DNA of 21,338 bases from UKL13-2 sp043756275 (lineage in GTDB: Bacteria; Pseudomonadota; Gammaproteobacteria; Burkholderiales; Usitatibacteraceae), in the NCBI GenBank assembly GCA_043756275.1, contig JAYURJ010000004.1:1-21338 (forward strand), given 5' to 3'. The stretch's first letter is position 1. Each line of letters opens with the position of its first letter. This document shows, piece after piece, positions 1 to 7,800 of the stretch. Under the pieces are notes generated by a model that searched no databases, had not been told where the DNA came from, and worked only from the letters and a program-made list of their open reading frames with translations. Made by a program: the position numbers and the translations under genes.

Positions 1-1719
1 ACGTTTGATGCCGCGATTGAAACCAGCCGACAAATCGCAACCGACCTGTTTGCACCACACAACAAGAAAAGCGATGCCAATGAACCGTTTGCAGTGACCG
101 ATGAAAATGGCGAGCACGTACAGCTCATACCTGAAATCAAGCAAGCCGTAGACGCGTATAGCGCAGCGGGGTTGATCGCTGCTGAACAAAGTTTCGACCT
201 GGGCGGCATGCAGTTGCCATGCGTGATCGAAAAAGCCTGTATGGCGTGGTTCATGGGTGCCAATGTCGCGACGGCCGCCTACCCGTTTTTAACGACGGCC
301 AACGCCAACCTGCTGCTGACGCACGGCACCGAGGAGCAGATCAACACTTATGTGCGCCCGCTCTTGGCCGGACGCTTTTTTGGCACCATGTGTCTATCCG
401 AGCCACAGGCGGGCTCGAGTCTGTCTGACATTAAAACCCGGGCAGAATCTGAACCTGGCGGCACCTATCGCCTCACCGGCAACAAGATGTGGATCTCGGC
501 TGGCGAGCACGAACTGACTGAAAATATCATTCATCTGGTACTGGCAAAAATTCCAGGGCCGGACGGCAAGCTGATCGCCGGCGTGAAGGGCATTTCGCTA
601 TTTATTGTGCCGAAATTTCTGGTCAATTCAGATGGAACGCTGGGGCCGCGCAATGACGTGGCGCTGGCCGGACTGAATCACAAGATGGGCTATCGCGGTA
701 CTACCAACTGCCTGCTTAACTTTGGTGAAGGCAAATTCCAGCCACTGGGCAAGGCCGGCGCCATTGGCTATCTGGTGGGTGAAAAGCATAACGGTCTGGC
801 CTGCATGTTTCATATGATGAACAAGGCCCGCATTGGTGTGGGCCTTGGCGCCACCATGCTTGGATATACCGGCTATTTGCACGCGCTCGACTATGCGCGT
901 AATCGGCCGCAAGGGCGTCCCGTCTCGGCGAAGGATCCGTCCACACCTCAGTCACCGATCATCGAACACGCCGACGTGCGCCGCATGTTGCTTGCACAAA
1001 AAGCCTATGTCGAAGGTGCGCTGGCGCTCAATCTCTATTGCGCACGGCTGGTGGATGAGGAGCGAACCGGCACGGATGAAAACAGCCGGCGCGAGGCGCG
1101 GCTTTTGCTGGATATTCTCACGCCGATTGCCAAGAGCTGGCCTTCGCAATGGTGCCTAGAGGCGAACAGCCTGGCGATCCAGGTGCACGGAGGCTATGGC
1201 TACACGCGCGATTACAACGTCGAGCAGTTTTATCGCGATAATCGCCTGAACCCGATTCACGAAGGTACCCACGGCATTCAGGGGTTGGATTTGCTTGGCC
1301 GCAAAGTGGTGATGCAGGAAGGTGCCGCGTTCAAGTTGCTGGTATCGCGCATTGAAGCAACACTGCATAAAGCCGACGAAGATGGCGATCTGACTGAATG
1401 GGCGGGCGATGTCTTTGCGATGCTCGATCATCTGGTCGAGACAACCCGCGACCTGCACGCGGCAGGCAATGTGGAAAAAACGCTTGCCAATGCTTCTCTA
1501 TATCTGGAAGCGTTTGGACATGTCGTGATGGCGTGGATATGGATAGAACAGGCGCTGGTCGCCACGCGTTCAGGAAATAAATATGAAGACTTCTATCGCG
1601 GTAAATTGCAGGCGTGCCAGTACTTTATTCACTGGGAACTGCCGAAAGTGCGGCCAATGTTGAATCTGCTGGAGTCGCTCGATATCACCACGCTGGAAAT
1701 GAAAGACAACTGGTTTTAA
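1..1719 (+). CDS. Acyl-CoA dehydrogenase, long form with C-terminal extension (5' partial)
   Basis: FAD-dependent acyl-CoA dehydrogenase that would introduce the alpha-beta double bond in an acyl-CoA and pass electrons to electron-transfer flavoprotein. The frame is open from base 1, so the start lies outside the window; 572 residues are present and family members of this type are close to 600. Visible hallmarks are the flavin-region motif LSEPQAGSSLSD (around codons 105-145), the run VHGGYGYTRDYNVEQFYRD, and IHEGTHGIQGLDLLGRK. The Glu of IHEGT (codon 421) is in the position of the catalytic base. About 130 residues follow, matching the extra C-terminal domain of the long acyl-CoA dehydrogenases rather than the 380-residue short-chain enzymes. 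The methyltransferase gene starts 21 bases downstream, so co-transcription is likely. The exact acyl substrate cannot be read from sequence. Confidence 0.93.
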   Translation, partial: TFDAAIETSRQIATDLFAPHNKKSDANEPFAVTDENGEHVQLIPEIKQAVDAYSAAGLIAAEQSFDLGGMQLPCVIEKACMAWFMGANVATAAYPFLTTANANLLLTHGTEEQINTYVRPLLAGRFFGTMCLSEPQAGSSLSDIKTRAESEPGGTYRLTGNKMWISAGEHELTENIIHLVLAKIPGPDGKLIAGVKGISLFIVPKFLVNSDGTLGPRNDVALAGLNHKMGYRGTTNCLLNFGEGKFQPLGKAGAIGYLVGEKHNGLACMFHMMNKARIGVGLGATMLGYTGYLHALDYARNRPQGRPVSAKDPSTPQSPIIEHADVRRMLLAQKAYVEGALALNLYCARLVDEERTGTDENSRREARLLLDILTPIAKSWPSQWCLEANSLAIQVHGGYGYTRDYNVEQFYRDNRLNPIHEGTHGIQGLDLLGRKVVMQEGAAFKLLVSRIEATLHKADEDGDLTEWAGDVFAMLDHLVETTRDLHAAGNVEKTLANASLYLEAFGHVVMAWIWIEQALVATRSGNKYEDFYRGKLQACQYFIHWELPKVRPMLNLLESLDITTLEMKDNWF

Positions 1720-1740
1720 CCACTCCAAACGAAACGCGCC

Positions 1741-2514
1741 ATGACCGCCAAAAATTCCACCACCCGTTTTTCTTCGCGCATCGACGATTACGTCAAGTAT
1801 CGGCCGCATTACCCGGTCGAGATTATCGACCTGCTCGCCGCGAAATGTGACATGACGCCGGAAAGCGTGATTGCCGATATTGGTTCTGGTACCGGCATCC
1901 TTACACGGCTATTCTTGGACAACGGTAATCCGGTTATCGGCGTGGAACCCAACAAGGAAATGCGCGAAGCCGGTGAAGCGTATCTGGCGGAATATGCGCG
2001 CTTCAACAGCGTGGACGGCACATCGGAGGCGACACGTCTGCCTCCCAAATCGGCGGACGTTATCATCGCCGGTCAGGCGTTTCATTGGTTTGATCAAATC
2101 AAATCTCGCTCCGAATTTCAACGCGTGTTGAAAGACGATGGCTGGGTGGTGTTGGTATGGAATGACCGGCGCGTGGATTCGACGCCATTCCTGCGCGCTT
2201 ACGAAGCACTACTGCAGGAATTCGGCACTGACTACAACGAGATCAATCACAAGAACGTGCAGGACAATACGGTGTTCACAGCGTTCTTTGGTGCGCCACC
2301 GAGCAATGCCGTGTTCGACAATATTCAACGGTTTGATTTTGAGAGTCTGATGGGCCGCATCAATTCTTCATCGTACGTACCCGGTCGCGATGATCCTCGT
2401 CATGCCGCCATGGCACAAGGCGCAAAAGAGATTTTTGATTCGCACCAGATCAACGGGAAAGTGGACTTTGAATACGACACGCGCGTGTACTACGGTCGCA
2501 TGAGCGGGGGCTGA
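1741..2514 (+). CDS. Class I SAM-dependent methyltransferase
   Basis: A 257-residue protein of the class I (Rossmann) methyltransferase superfamily, probably the Methyltransf_11/25-like group that includes small-molecule methyltransferases. Motif I, VIADIGSGTG, is at residues 43-52. The acidic loop after strand 2 is GVEPNKEM (67-74), where Glu69 would bind the ribose of SAM. The segment DVIIAGQAFHWFD follows near residues 105-117; AFHWFD is typical of this group. The N-terminus RFSSRIDDYVKYRPHYP resembles the usual 'F...YD.YRP.YP' entry of such enzymes. No strong Shine-Dalgarno is visible before the ATG, and the short gap from the acyl-CoA dehydrogenase suggests translation from a shared mRNA. 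The substrate is unknown; nothing in the neighbourhood identifies it. Confidence 0.85.
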   Translation: MTAKNSTTRFSSRIDDYVKYRPHYPVEIIDLLAAKCDMTPESVIADIGSGTGILTRLFLDNGNPVIGVEPNKEMREAGEAYLAEYARFNSVDGTSEATRLPPKSADVIIAGQAFHWFDQIKSRSEFQRVLKDDGWVVLVWNDRRVDSTPFLRAYEALLQEFGTDYNEINHKNVQDNTVFTAFFGAPPSNAVFDNIQRFDFESLMGRINSSSYVPGRDDPRHAAMAQGAKEIFDSHQINGKVDFEYDTRVYYGRMSGG

Positions 2515-2768
2515 TTGAGCGTTCTGGCAAGCGGTGACATTGCGCTGCTTGTTGCGATTGGTGAAGCGTCCAATCCAAAGCGCCCAGCGACTGGTAGTTC
2601 AGATCTCACCGCGCAGGCGATAGAAGGTTAATACGCTGCGAAAGCTCCACGCAATGCCGCGCAACATCGAGTCGCCGACGCATCGCGGGTGCATGATGCC
2701 GAAGTGACAGCGAGAAACGGACAAATGAGTGCGCAAAGAGCGCTACGCAAAGATGAACGCTAGGAACA
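2515..2768. other. Non-coding gap between methyltransferase and small membrane gene
   Basis: About 250 bases lie between two convergent genes. A 38-codon frame opens with TTG directly after the methyltransferase stop and ends at a TAA at 2629-2631. It has no ribosome binding site of its own and no recognisable motif, so I do not call it a gene. No clear intrinsic terminator is visible. The stretch may be decayed coding sequence, but I cannot name a parent. Confidence 0.4.
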
Positions 2769-3173
2769 TTAGCTCACGCTGCGATCAGTCTTGGAATAAA
2801 ACACCCACATGAAAAACAGCATAAACAAGAGGTCATTTGGGCCGTAGATACTGTAGAAAACGCCAGCGAAGAAATCCTTGGAATACAAGGCTGTGAGGCT
2901 ATTCGCTGAAAGCCACATGAGCCATACCAAAACATAGATGAGTTTCTCGATCGCAAACGCTCCAGCTAACCATCTAACGCTTGCGCCAATCGACGCAGTG
3001 CCCAGATAAGCCAACCCCCATACTGCAATCATCAGCAGGCCAAAGTTTGACATGACGACCGGATCAGCTTCGTTAATGGCAGTATTGGTGAACAAGCGTG
3101 AGAACATCAGAACACCAACGATGTTCATGACACCCGCCGCGATAAATCCATTTCTGATTATAGTTCTGCTCAC
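2769..3173 (-). CDS. Small integral membrane protein, unknown function
   Basis: A 134-residue, strongly hydrophobic protein with about four predicted membrane spans (roughly residues 8-26, 43-63, 68-92 and 105-126) and a charged C-terminus KTDRSVS. The start is a GTG at 3173, supported by an AAGG Shine-Dalgarno at 3180-3183 with a seven-base spacer; an ATG three bases further upstream is out of frame. I do not recognise the family. Conserved-looking features are the Trp/Tyr-rich loop VWLMWLSANS and the motif YSIYGPNDLLFMLFFMW near the end. It lies in the gene-poor stretch beside repeat elements and another small membrane gene, and may be an accessory gene acquired separately from its neighbours. 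Confidence 0.65.
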   Translation of the reverse strand: MSRTIIRNGFIAAGVMNIVGVLMFSRLFTNTAINEADPVVMSNFGLLMIAVWGLAYLGTASIGASVRWLAGAFAIEKLIYVLVWLMWLSANSLTALYSKDFFAGVFYSIYGPNDLLFMLFFMWVFYSKTDRSVS

Positions 3174-3237
3174 ACATTTACCTTAAAAATTTCGGTCGTT
3201 TGACTTCGGCAGCGCTCTACGTTTTTCCACTGCCAAG

Positions 3238-3290
3238 TACGCTGGGGTCTGGGTCGAATTGAACTCCGGAAGAACTTGACTCTGACACTT
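3238..3290 (+). repeat. REP-like hairpin repeat, copy 1 (degenerate)
   Basis: Begins TACGCTGGGGTC, then a left arm at 3244-3260, a 12-base loop (gaactccggaag) and a right arm at 3273-3290 containing TTGACTCTGAC. It matches the second copy at 3971-4046 in the same orientation, with the same arm order and the same loop length. The arms pair less well than in copy 2. This arrangement resembles the REP-type hairpins mobilised by RAYT (IS200/IS605-like) transposases; no transposase gene is in the window. Confidence 0.7.
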
Positions 3291-3342
3291 GCCGTTGCAA
3301 AAAGTTAATCGTGGGATTCCCGCCGTCAGCTTCATCGATTGG

Positions 3343-3835
3343 TCAGGCTTTGGAACTGCGCCTGACATTTTCCCGCAGCAATACGGACATCATCCACAGA
3401 AAAAGAAATGCATTGGCAATGTGTGGCACTCGGCGAAACCAAAAACTTGTAACCCGCAAGCGGTCTATCAGTGGCAGTGACAAGCCGTCCGCACTCAATT
3501 GTCCCTGGATCGGCAACTGAATGGTGGCGGTGGAAACCCAAATGACCAGTTGCAACGCGATAGCCGCCCAGATCATCCACGGGGGAATAGACGCTGGTCG
3601 AAACCAAAGGAGGAGAATTGTCAATATGGTCGCGACGAGCATGGGAATGACCATGTAGCCTATGATAAGAGGGCCGAGGGCTCGGTGATAAGCGCGGAAC
3701 ACGTTCGCCCCAATCAAAGGCCAAATCGCGTAGTTGACGAAGCTTTCTACAGAGGCCACCCCCCATCCCATAGAAAACCAGAACGAAGGTAATCAAAAAG
3801 AGCCAGACGGAGGGGTTTGTTGATATTTTCATCAT
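3343..3835 (-). pseudogene. Small multi-span membrane protein gene with a frameshift at a G6 tract
   Basis: Translation starts at the ATG at 3835, preceded by AAAGGA five bases away, and gives an N-terminus with a first membrane span (VWLFLITFVLVFYGMG). After a run of six G on the coding strand (C6 at 3759-3764 on the plus strand) that frame loses sense. The frame shifted by one base instead continues with hydrophobic spans, SVESFVNYAIWPLIGANVF onward, to a TGA at 3343. Removing one G joins them as FYGMGVASVES and gives about 163 residues with some four to five membrane spans. The family is not recognised; the tail IQLPIQGQLSADGLSLPLIDRL and RRVPHIANAFLFLWMM looks like a conserved uncharacterised group. 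It may be a true pseudogene, a phase-variable tract or a sequencing error. It is flanked by two REP-like repeats. Confidence 0.7.
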
Positions 3836-3970
3836 CGCTGTCCTTTACGCTAGGTGCCTAACGAAGCTGTAAAAAAAGTCTTTTCGTAGACGCATCGTGC
3901 CGTGAACCCATGCAAAGATCAAGGTCGAAAAGAAAGACAAACTTGTGGAGAGGCGAATGGCTCGTTACTG

Positions 3971-4046
3971 TACGCTGGGGTCCAATGTACGCCGGGGTCG
4001 GAGTCGAATTGATTTCTGCAAGAATTTGACTCTGACCCCTGGACCC
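3971..4046 (+). repeat. REP-like nested hairpin repeat, copy 2
   Basis: TACGCTGGGGTC (3971-3982) is followed by a second start TACGCCGGGGTC (3988-3999). The main stem is GGGGTCGGAGTCGAATT (3994-4010) with AATTTGACTCTGACCCC (4023-4039) around a 12-base loop. The only two mismatches would be G-U pairs in RNA, so the 17-bp stem is effectively complete. An outer stem GGGTCCA/TGGACCC (3978-3984 with 4040-4046) is nested around it. It lies about 100 bases upstream of the substrate-binding protein gene. The rest of 3836-4152 holds no gene I can support. Confidence 0.8.
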
Positions 4047-4152
4047 TTCTTCACATAGGAAAACAAATGGCGTCTGGCCCAATTTGTGATTGCCGTAACC
4101 TGTATGCGGATAGATGCGAGACGCAACAGTTGTACTGGCTGGCAGGCGCGGC

Positions 4153-5979
4153 ATGAGGGCGCTTGCCATTGTATGGCTGACACTGACAGTCGCTTTTCCG
4201 CCTGCTGCCAGCGCAGCACCGGACCCACGCAAGGTCTTGCGTTATGCGTTCCTCGTCGCTGAGACCGGCTTTGACCCCGCCCAGGTTGAAGACCTGTATT
4301 CAAACAATATCATCGCCGCCATATTTGACCCTCCGCTTACCTACGATTACCTTGCGAGACCGTTCAAGCTCGTTCCCAACACGCTTGTCTCAATGCCGGA
4401 AGTGTCGGCAGATAACTTTACCTATACGCTGCGCCTCAAGCCCGGCATCTTTTTTGCGGATGATCCTGTGTTTAAAGGCGTGAAGCGCGAGCTCATTGCT
4501 GCCGACTATGCTTATTCCATCAAGCGCCATTTCGACCCCAAGGTGCGCTCAAAGCACTTTGGTGTGTTTGAGGGGCTTATCTCTGGGATGGACAAATTGG
4601 GTGCGGCTGCGAAGGCGACGGGCAAGTTTGACTATGACCGCACAGTCGAAGGGTTGCAAGTACTGGACCGCTACACCTTGCGGATAAAGTTACAAAGGCT
4701 CTCACCCAATTTCATGTTTATGATGGCCAATACGACATGGATGGCAGCCGTCGCGCGTGAAGTCGTTGAGCAAAATGCCGACCAAATCATGGAACACCCG
4801 GTGGGCACCGGGCCGTACCGCCTCAAGTCATGGACGCGCTCGTCGAAAATCGTGTTGGAGGCAAATCCAACCTTTCGCGAAGTGGTCTGGGCCGCAGAAC
4901 CTGCCGCCGATGATCTTGCCGGCCAGGCCATGCTGCTGAGCAACCAAGGCAAGCGCCTGCCGCTCATTGGCAACATCGAGATCAACATCATCGAAGAGCT
5001 TCAGCCGCGATGGTTGGCGTTCCTGAATGACGAACACGATTTCATTGATCGACTTCCCAATGAGTACGCGAACATCGCCATTCCGAAAAACCAACTCGCA
5101 CCCAATCTGGCGAGGCGCGGCATTCAAATGCAACAGACCTTGAGCAGTGAGCTTGTGCTTTCCTTCTTCAACATGGAAGACCCCGGCGTGGGCGGCTACG
5201 CGCCGCATAAAGTGGCGCTGCGACGCGCGATCTCGATGGCCTACTCCAATGAACAGGAAATTCGTATCATCCGAAAGAATCAGGCCATTCCCGCCCACCA
5301 GCCGATTGGTCCCGGCGCGACGGGCTATGACCCTGACTTCCGAACTGTTGTCGCCGAGTACAATTTGCCGAGTGCCAAGGCGCTACTCGATATCTATGGA
5401 TACATAGATCGCGATGGCGATGGTTATCGAGAGCAACCGGACGGCCAACCTCTCGTGATCGAATTTGCCTCCCAACCCGATTCGCTTTCGCGACAGTTCA
5501 ACGAGCTCTGGCAAAAAAGCATGGATGCCCTCGGTATCAGGCTCAAGTTCCGCATCGCCAAATGGCCGGACAATTTGAAGGCAGCCAATGCGGGCAAGTT
5601 ACAGATTTGGCAGTTTGGCGATTCTGCCGTGATCCCAGACGCCGACTCATGGCTTTACCAATACTACGGACCGAATGAAGGCGACAAGGGCAATTTGCCA
5701 CGCTTCAAAAATGCGAATTTTGATCGACTCTATGAAAAATATCGCACCACGCCGCATGGCCCCGAACGACAAGCGCTCGTGCGCGAGATGGTGCGCATCA
5801 TCATGACCTTTGTGCCAGTCAAGGTGCATGTGCACAGGATCGAGACCGACATGTTGCACCCCTGGGTTAAAAACTATCGCCGCCATCCCATGTTGCGTTC
5901 GACCTGGAAGTACATGGATATTGACGTTGAGGGAAGAAAGTTAAAAATGGAAAAAATGACGCAAGGGACGCCAAATTAA
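4153..5979 (+). CDS. ABC transporter substrate-binding protein, family 5 (peptide/nickel type)
   Basis: A periplasmic solute-binding protein of the SBP_bac_5 family, expected to capture oligopeptides or similar solutes for an ABC importer. I prefer the ATG at 4153 because it puts a clean Sec signal first (MRALAIVWL...PPAASA, cleavage after about residue 21). An upstream in-frame ATG at 4114 would add 13 residues. From 4153 the protein is 608 residues, normal to slightly long for the family. Family hallmarks are HPVGTGPYRLKSW at about 215-227 and the C-terminal lobe motif beginning DRDGDGYREQPDG (about 419). DRDGDG has the DxDxDG spacing of a calcium-binding loop. No permease or ATPase genes are adjacent, so it is an orphan binding protein in this window. 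The ligand cannot be inferred. Confidence 0.9.
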   Translation: MRALAIVWLTLTVAFPPAASAAPDPRKVLRYAFLVAETGFDPAQVEDLYSNNIIAAIFDPPLTYDYLARPFKLVPNTLVSMPEVSADNFTYTLRLKPGIFFADDPVFKGVKRELIAADYAYSIKRHFDPKVRSKHFGVFEGLISGMDKLGAAAKATGKFDYDRTVEGLQVLDRYTLRIKLQRLSPNFMFMMANTTWMAAVAREVVEQNADQIMEHPVGTGPYRLKSWTRSSKIVLEANPTFREVVWAAEPAADDLAGQAMLLSNQGKRLPLIGNIEINIIEELQPRWLAFLNDEHDFIDRLPNEYANIAIPKNQLAPNLARRGIQMQQTLSSELVLSFFNMEDPGVGGYAPHKVALRRAISMAYSNEQEIRIIRKNQAIPAHQPIGPGATGYDPDFRTVVAEYNLPSAKALLDIYGYIDRDGDGYREQPDGQPLVIEFASQPDSLSRQFNELWQKSMDALGIRLKFRIAKWPDNLKAANAGKLQIWQFGDSAVIPDADSWLYQYYGPNEGDKGNLPRFKNANFDRLYEKYRTTPHGPERQALVREMVRIIMTFVPVKVHVHRIETDMLHPWVKNYRRHPMLRSTWKYMDIDVEGRKLKMEKMTQGTPN

Positions 5980-6139
5980 GATTCAAGGCGCAAGCGAGGA
6001 AACGTACGGCGCCAATGCGATAAGAATTAAAGAGCAATCAAAGGGTTCAGGGTCGTGAAATAAGGAAACACTAGCACCGGTGAGCCTCATAGGCATAAAC
6101 ACCGCCAAGATGCCCGCGGATGCTGGAGTTTACTTATTT
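5980..6139. other. Intergenic spacer
   Basis: 160 bases between the substrate-binding protein stop and the MITE-like element. I see no convincing gene, promoter or T-tailed hairpin here. Confidence 0.5.
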
Positions 6140-6287
6140 GGGAACTTCTAAAAACCTCACCATTGTCTCCCCGGCGAACAACCACGAGGGTTGCGCCGGG
6201 CCGGGGCCTAAGTTTTCCAGCAGTATCAGTTACTTATAAAACTTCGATACCGGCCTTCGCTGGTACGACTGGGTTTTAGAAATTCCC
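6140..6287. mobile_element. MITE-like element, 148 bp with 17-bp terminal inverted repeats
   Basis: The left end GGGAACTTCTAAAAACC (6140-6156) and the right end GGGTTTTAGAAATTCCC (6271-6287) are inverted repeats matching at 15 of 17 positions. Inside are a GC-rich hairpin at about 6170-6203 (CCCGGCG..CAACC against GGGTTGCGCCGGG) and a second one near 6249-6265 (TACCGGC..GCTGGTA). There is no open reading frame of note. Size, terminal repeats and lack of coding capacity fit a non-autonomous miniature element. No clear target-site duplication is visible. Its right end is one base from the stop codon of the FecR-domain gene. Confidence 0.65.
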
Positions 6288-6288
6288 A

Positions 6289-7017
6289 TTAATAGCGTCC
6301 AGTCAGCCCCAGTGCCACAAACGGCGGCTCGCGACCATTGAGCTTCTCCAGCATGATGAGTTCTTCGTCGTTGTGATTGACAAAGTCGGCTTTTTCTACC
6401 TTCATCACGCCGCCGCGATCATCCAGCCACACCGGCGTTTCGTGGTGCGTGGTTTTCAGTATCTTGGGTTGCGCCATGCCCACACCACTTACCGCCGCCT
6501 CGCCGTAGCAAAGGCAAAAATAGGTACGACCTTCATGGACTTCAAGGTAACACCCGGTGCCGCGAACTCCGACGGTGGCATGCGGGACTTTGATGATGAG
6601 TTCATCATGAGTGCGAGTGGAAAATACTGCGAGCACTTTTCCCGTGGTGACCAGCACACCATCCACCAGACCGGGTTTGGTTTTGCTTTCCATAAACGTG
6701 ACGGTGGTGCTGTCCCGCAATAAAAATGCATCCTTGCTAATCACAATCACCACAGTACTGCCATTGCCGGTCGCAATCTTATCGCCGGGCTTGATCGGTG
6801 TGCCGGCTTTGGCCGCAATACCATTCACCGTTGCGCTGCCCGTCAGGGAATTCATGCCCTTGACGACAGGCACATCGCCTTTTGCCAACGCATCCTGTAT
6901 CAAACCCAACACTCCGGCCGGCCCGAGTAAACCGAGTGCGGCGAGTTGCTTCAATCGTGCGCGGCGGGCGTGAAGTGAAGGCGAGAGGGAGGTGGAGGTT
7001 GAGCGGATGTTTTGCAT
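6289..7017 (-). CDS. Exported FecR-domain protein
   Basis: A 242-residue protein with a FecR domain. I choose the ATG at 7017; the TTG just before it is less likely. The N-terminus has twin arginines followed by a hydrophobic run (ARRARLKQLAALGLLG, residues 17-32) and ALA near 43-45, which reads as a Tat-like or Sec signal peptide. The FecR core follows: KPGDKIATGNGSTVV (77-90), LLRDSTTVTF, then VPHATVGVRGTGCYLEV (144-160) and TYFCLCYGEAAV (165-176) with three conserved-looking cysteines. Classical FecR is a membrane anti-sigma factor, but this protein lacks that cytoplasmic part, and no sigma factor or TonB receptor gene is adjacent. It is better viewed as a periplasmic FecR-domain protein of unknown role. 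The last codons run into the MITE-like element. Confidence 0.82.
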   Translation of the reverse strand: MQNIRSTSTSLSPSLHARRARLKQLAALGLLGPAGVLGLIQDALAKGDVPVVKGMNSLTGSATVNGIAAKAGTPIKPGDKIATGNGSTVVIVISKDAFLLRDSTTVTFMESKTKPGLVDGVLVTTGKVLAVFSTRTHDELIIKVPHATVGVRGTGCYLEVHEGRTYFCLCYGEAAVSGVGMAQPKILKTTHHETPVWLDDRGGVMKVEKADFVNHNDEELIMLEKLNGREPPFVALGLTGRY

Positions 7018-7086
7018 CAAATTCTTTCAATTGGGTTACTACTGCACAAAGATGCAATATTTTACTCTTGGCACCTGTCTTCGGAT

Positions 7087-7800
7087 TCAATTCTTGGTGA
7101 ACACCAAATCCCAGACGCCGTGACCCTTCGCCAGCCCCTTACGCTCAAAGCTCGAAGAACCGCGGTAGTCGGGACGTATCGAAAACCCGCTGCGCGTATC
7201 AGATGAATTGCGCAATGCTTTCTCACCACTCAGCACTTCAAGTATGTGGTGTGCGTATTCTTCCCAGTCGGTAGCCAGATGCACGTAACCACCAGCAGTC
7301 AATTTTTGCACAAGCAATTTTACGAATGCCGGTTGAATCAGGCGGCGTTTGTGATGACGTTTTTTTGGCCACGGATCAGGGAAAAAAATATGAAAGCCCG
7401 CCAGCGAATCATCCGCAATCATGTCGTTGAGCACTTCCACGGCGTCGTGCTGAATAATGCGCAGGTTGGAAATATTGTGTGCGCCGATCAGTTTCAGCAG
7501 CGCACCCACGCCCGGTGTGTGGACTTCGATACCGATAAAATTTTTGTCGGCAAGCGTTTGTGCGATCGCGGCAGTGACTTCCCCCATGCCGAAGCCGATC
7601 TCGATGATCAGCGGCGCGTGACGCGAGAAAACGGCAGTCGTATTTAACGGTGCTGCGGCATTGAATGGCAGTAAAAATGCCGGACCGAGCGCATCGACGG
7701 CACGTGTTTGCGCTGGCGACATGCGGCCCTGGCGCAGCACAAAGCTGCGGATCGGTCGATGGGACGTCGGGTGAGCATCAGGGTTAATTTCCTCTTCCAT
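7087..7800 (-). CDS. trmB: tRNA (guanine-N7-)-methyltransferase
   Basis: TrmB makes m7G46 in the variable loop of tRNAs using SAM. The 237-residue length from the ATG at 7800 is typical; the frame stays open upstream, but the extra N-terminus would be atypical. The SAM-binding motif EIGFGMG is at residues 67-73, GIEVHTPGVG at 90-99, and the signature FPDPWPKKRHHKRR at 140-153 is diagnostic of TrmB. ATDWEEYA near residue 180 is the family's C-terminal motif. The gene is divergent from rlmI, another RNA methyltransferase, with only 46 bases between start codons. A perfect TATAAT lies six bases from the ATG, suggesting a leaderless or very short-leader transcript. Confidence 0.96.
   Translation of the reverse strand: MEEEINPDAHPTSHRPIRSFVLRQGRMSPAQTRAVDALGPAFLLPFNAAAPLNTTAVFSRHAPLIIEIGFGMGEVTAAIAQTLADKNFIGIEVHTPGVGALLKLIGAHNISNLRIIQHDAVEVLNDMIADDSLAGFHIFFPDPWPKKRHHKRRLIQPAFVKLLVQKLTAGGYVHLATDWEEYAHHILEVLSGEKALRNSSDTRSGFSIRPDYRGSSSFERKGLAKGHGVWDLVFTKN

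Noticed and set aside
2515..2631. 38-codon frame starting TTG directly after the methyltransferase stop
   Set aside because: It has no Shine-Dalgarno, no recognisable motif and unremarkable composition. It is more likely chance or decayed sequence than a gene.
3332..3835. 167-residue frame on the minus strand through the broken membrane gene
   Set aside because: Only its first about 25 residues make sense as a membrane protein. After the G6 tract the translation is Arg/His/Ser-rich and non-hydrophobic, while the adjacent frame continues the protein.
3836..3870. GTTAGGC on the minus strand just upstream of the broken membrane gene, matching the integron attC core GTTRRRY
   Set aside because: The complementary RYYYAAC partner and a foldable attC structure are not found at the expected distance, and there is no integrase. 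A seven-base degenerate match is expected by chance.
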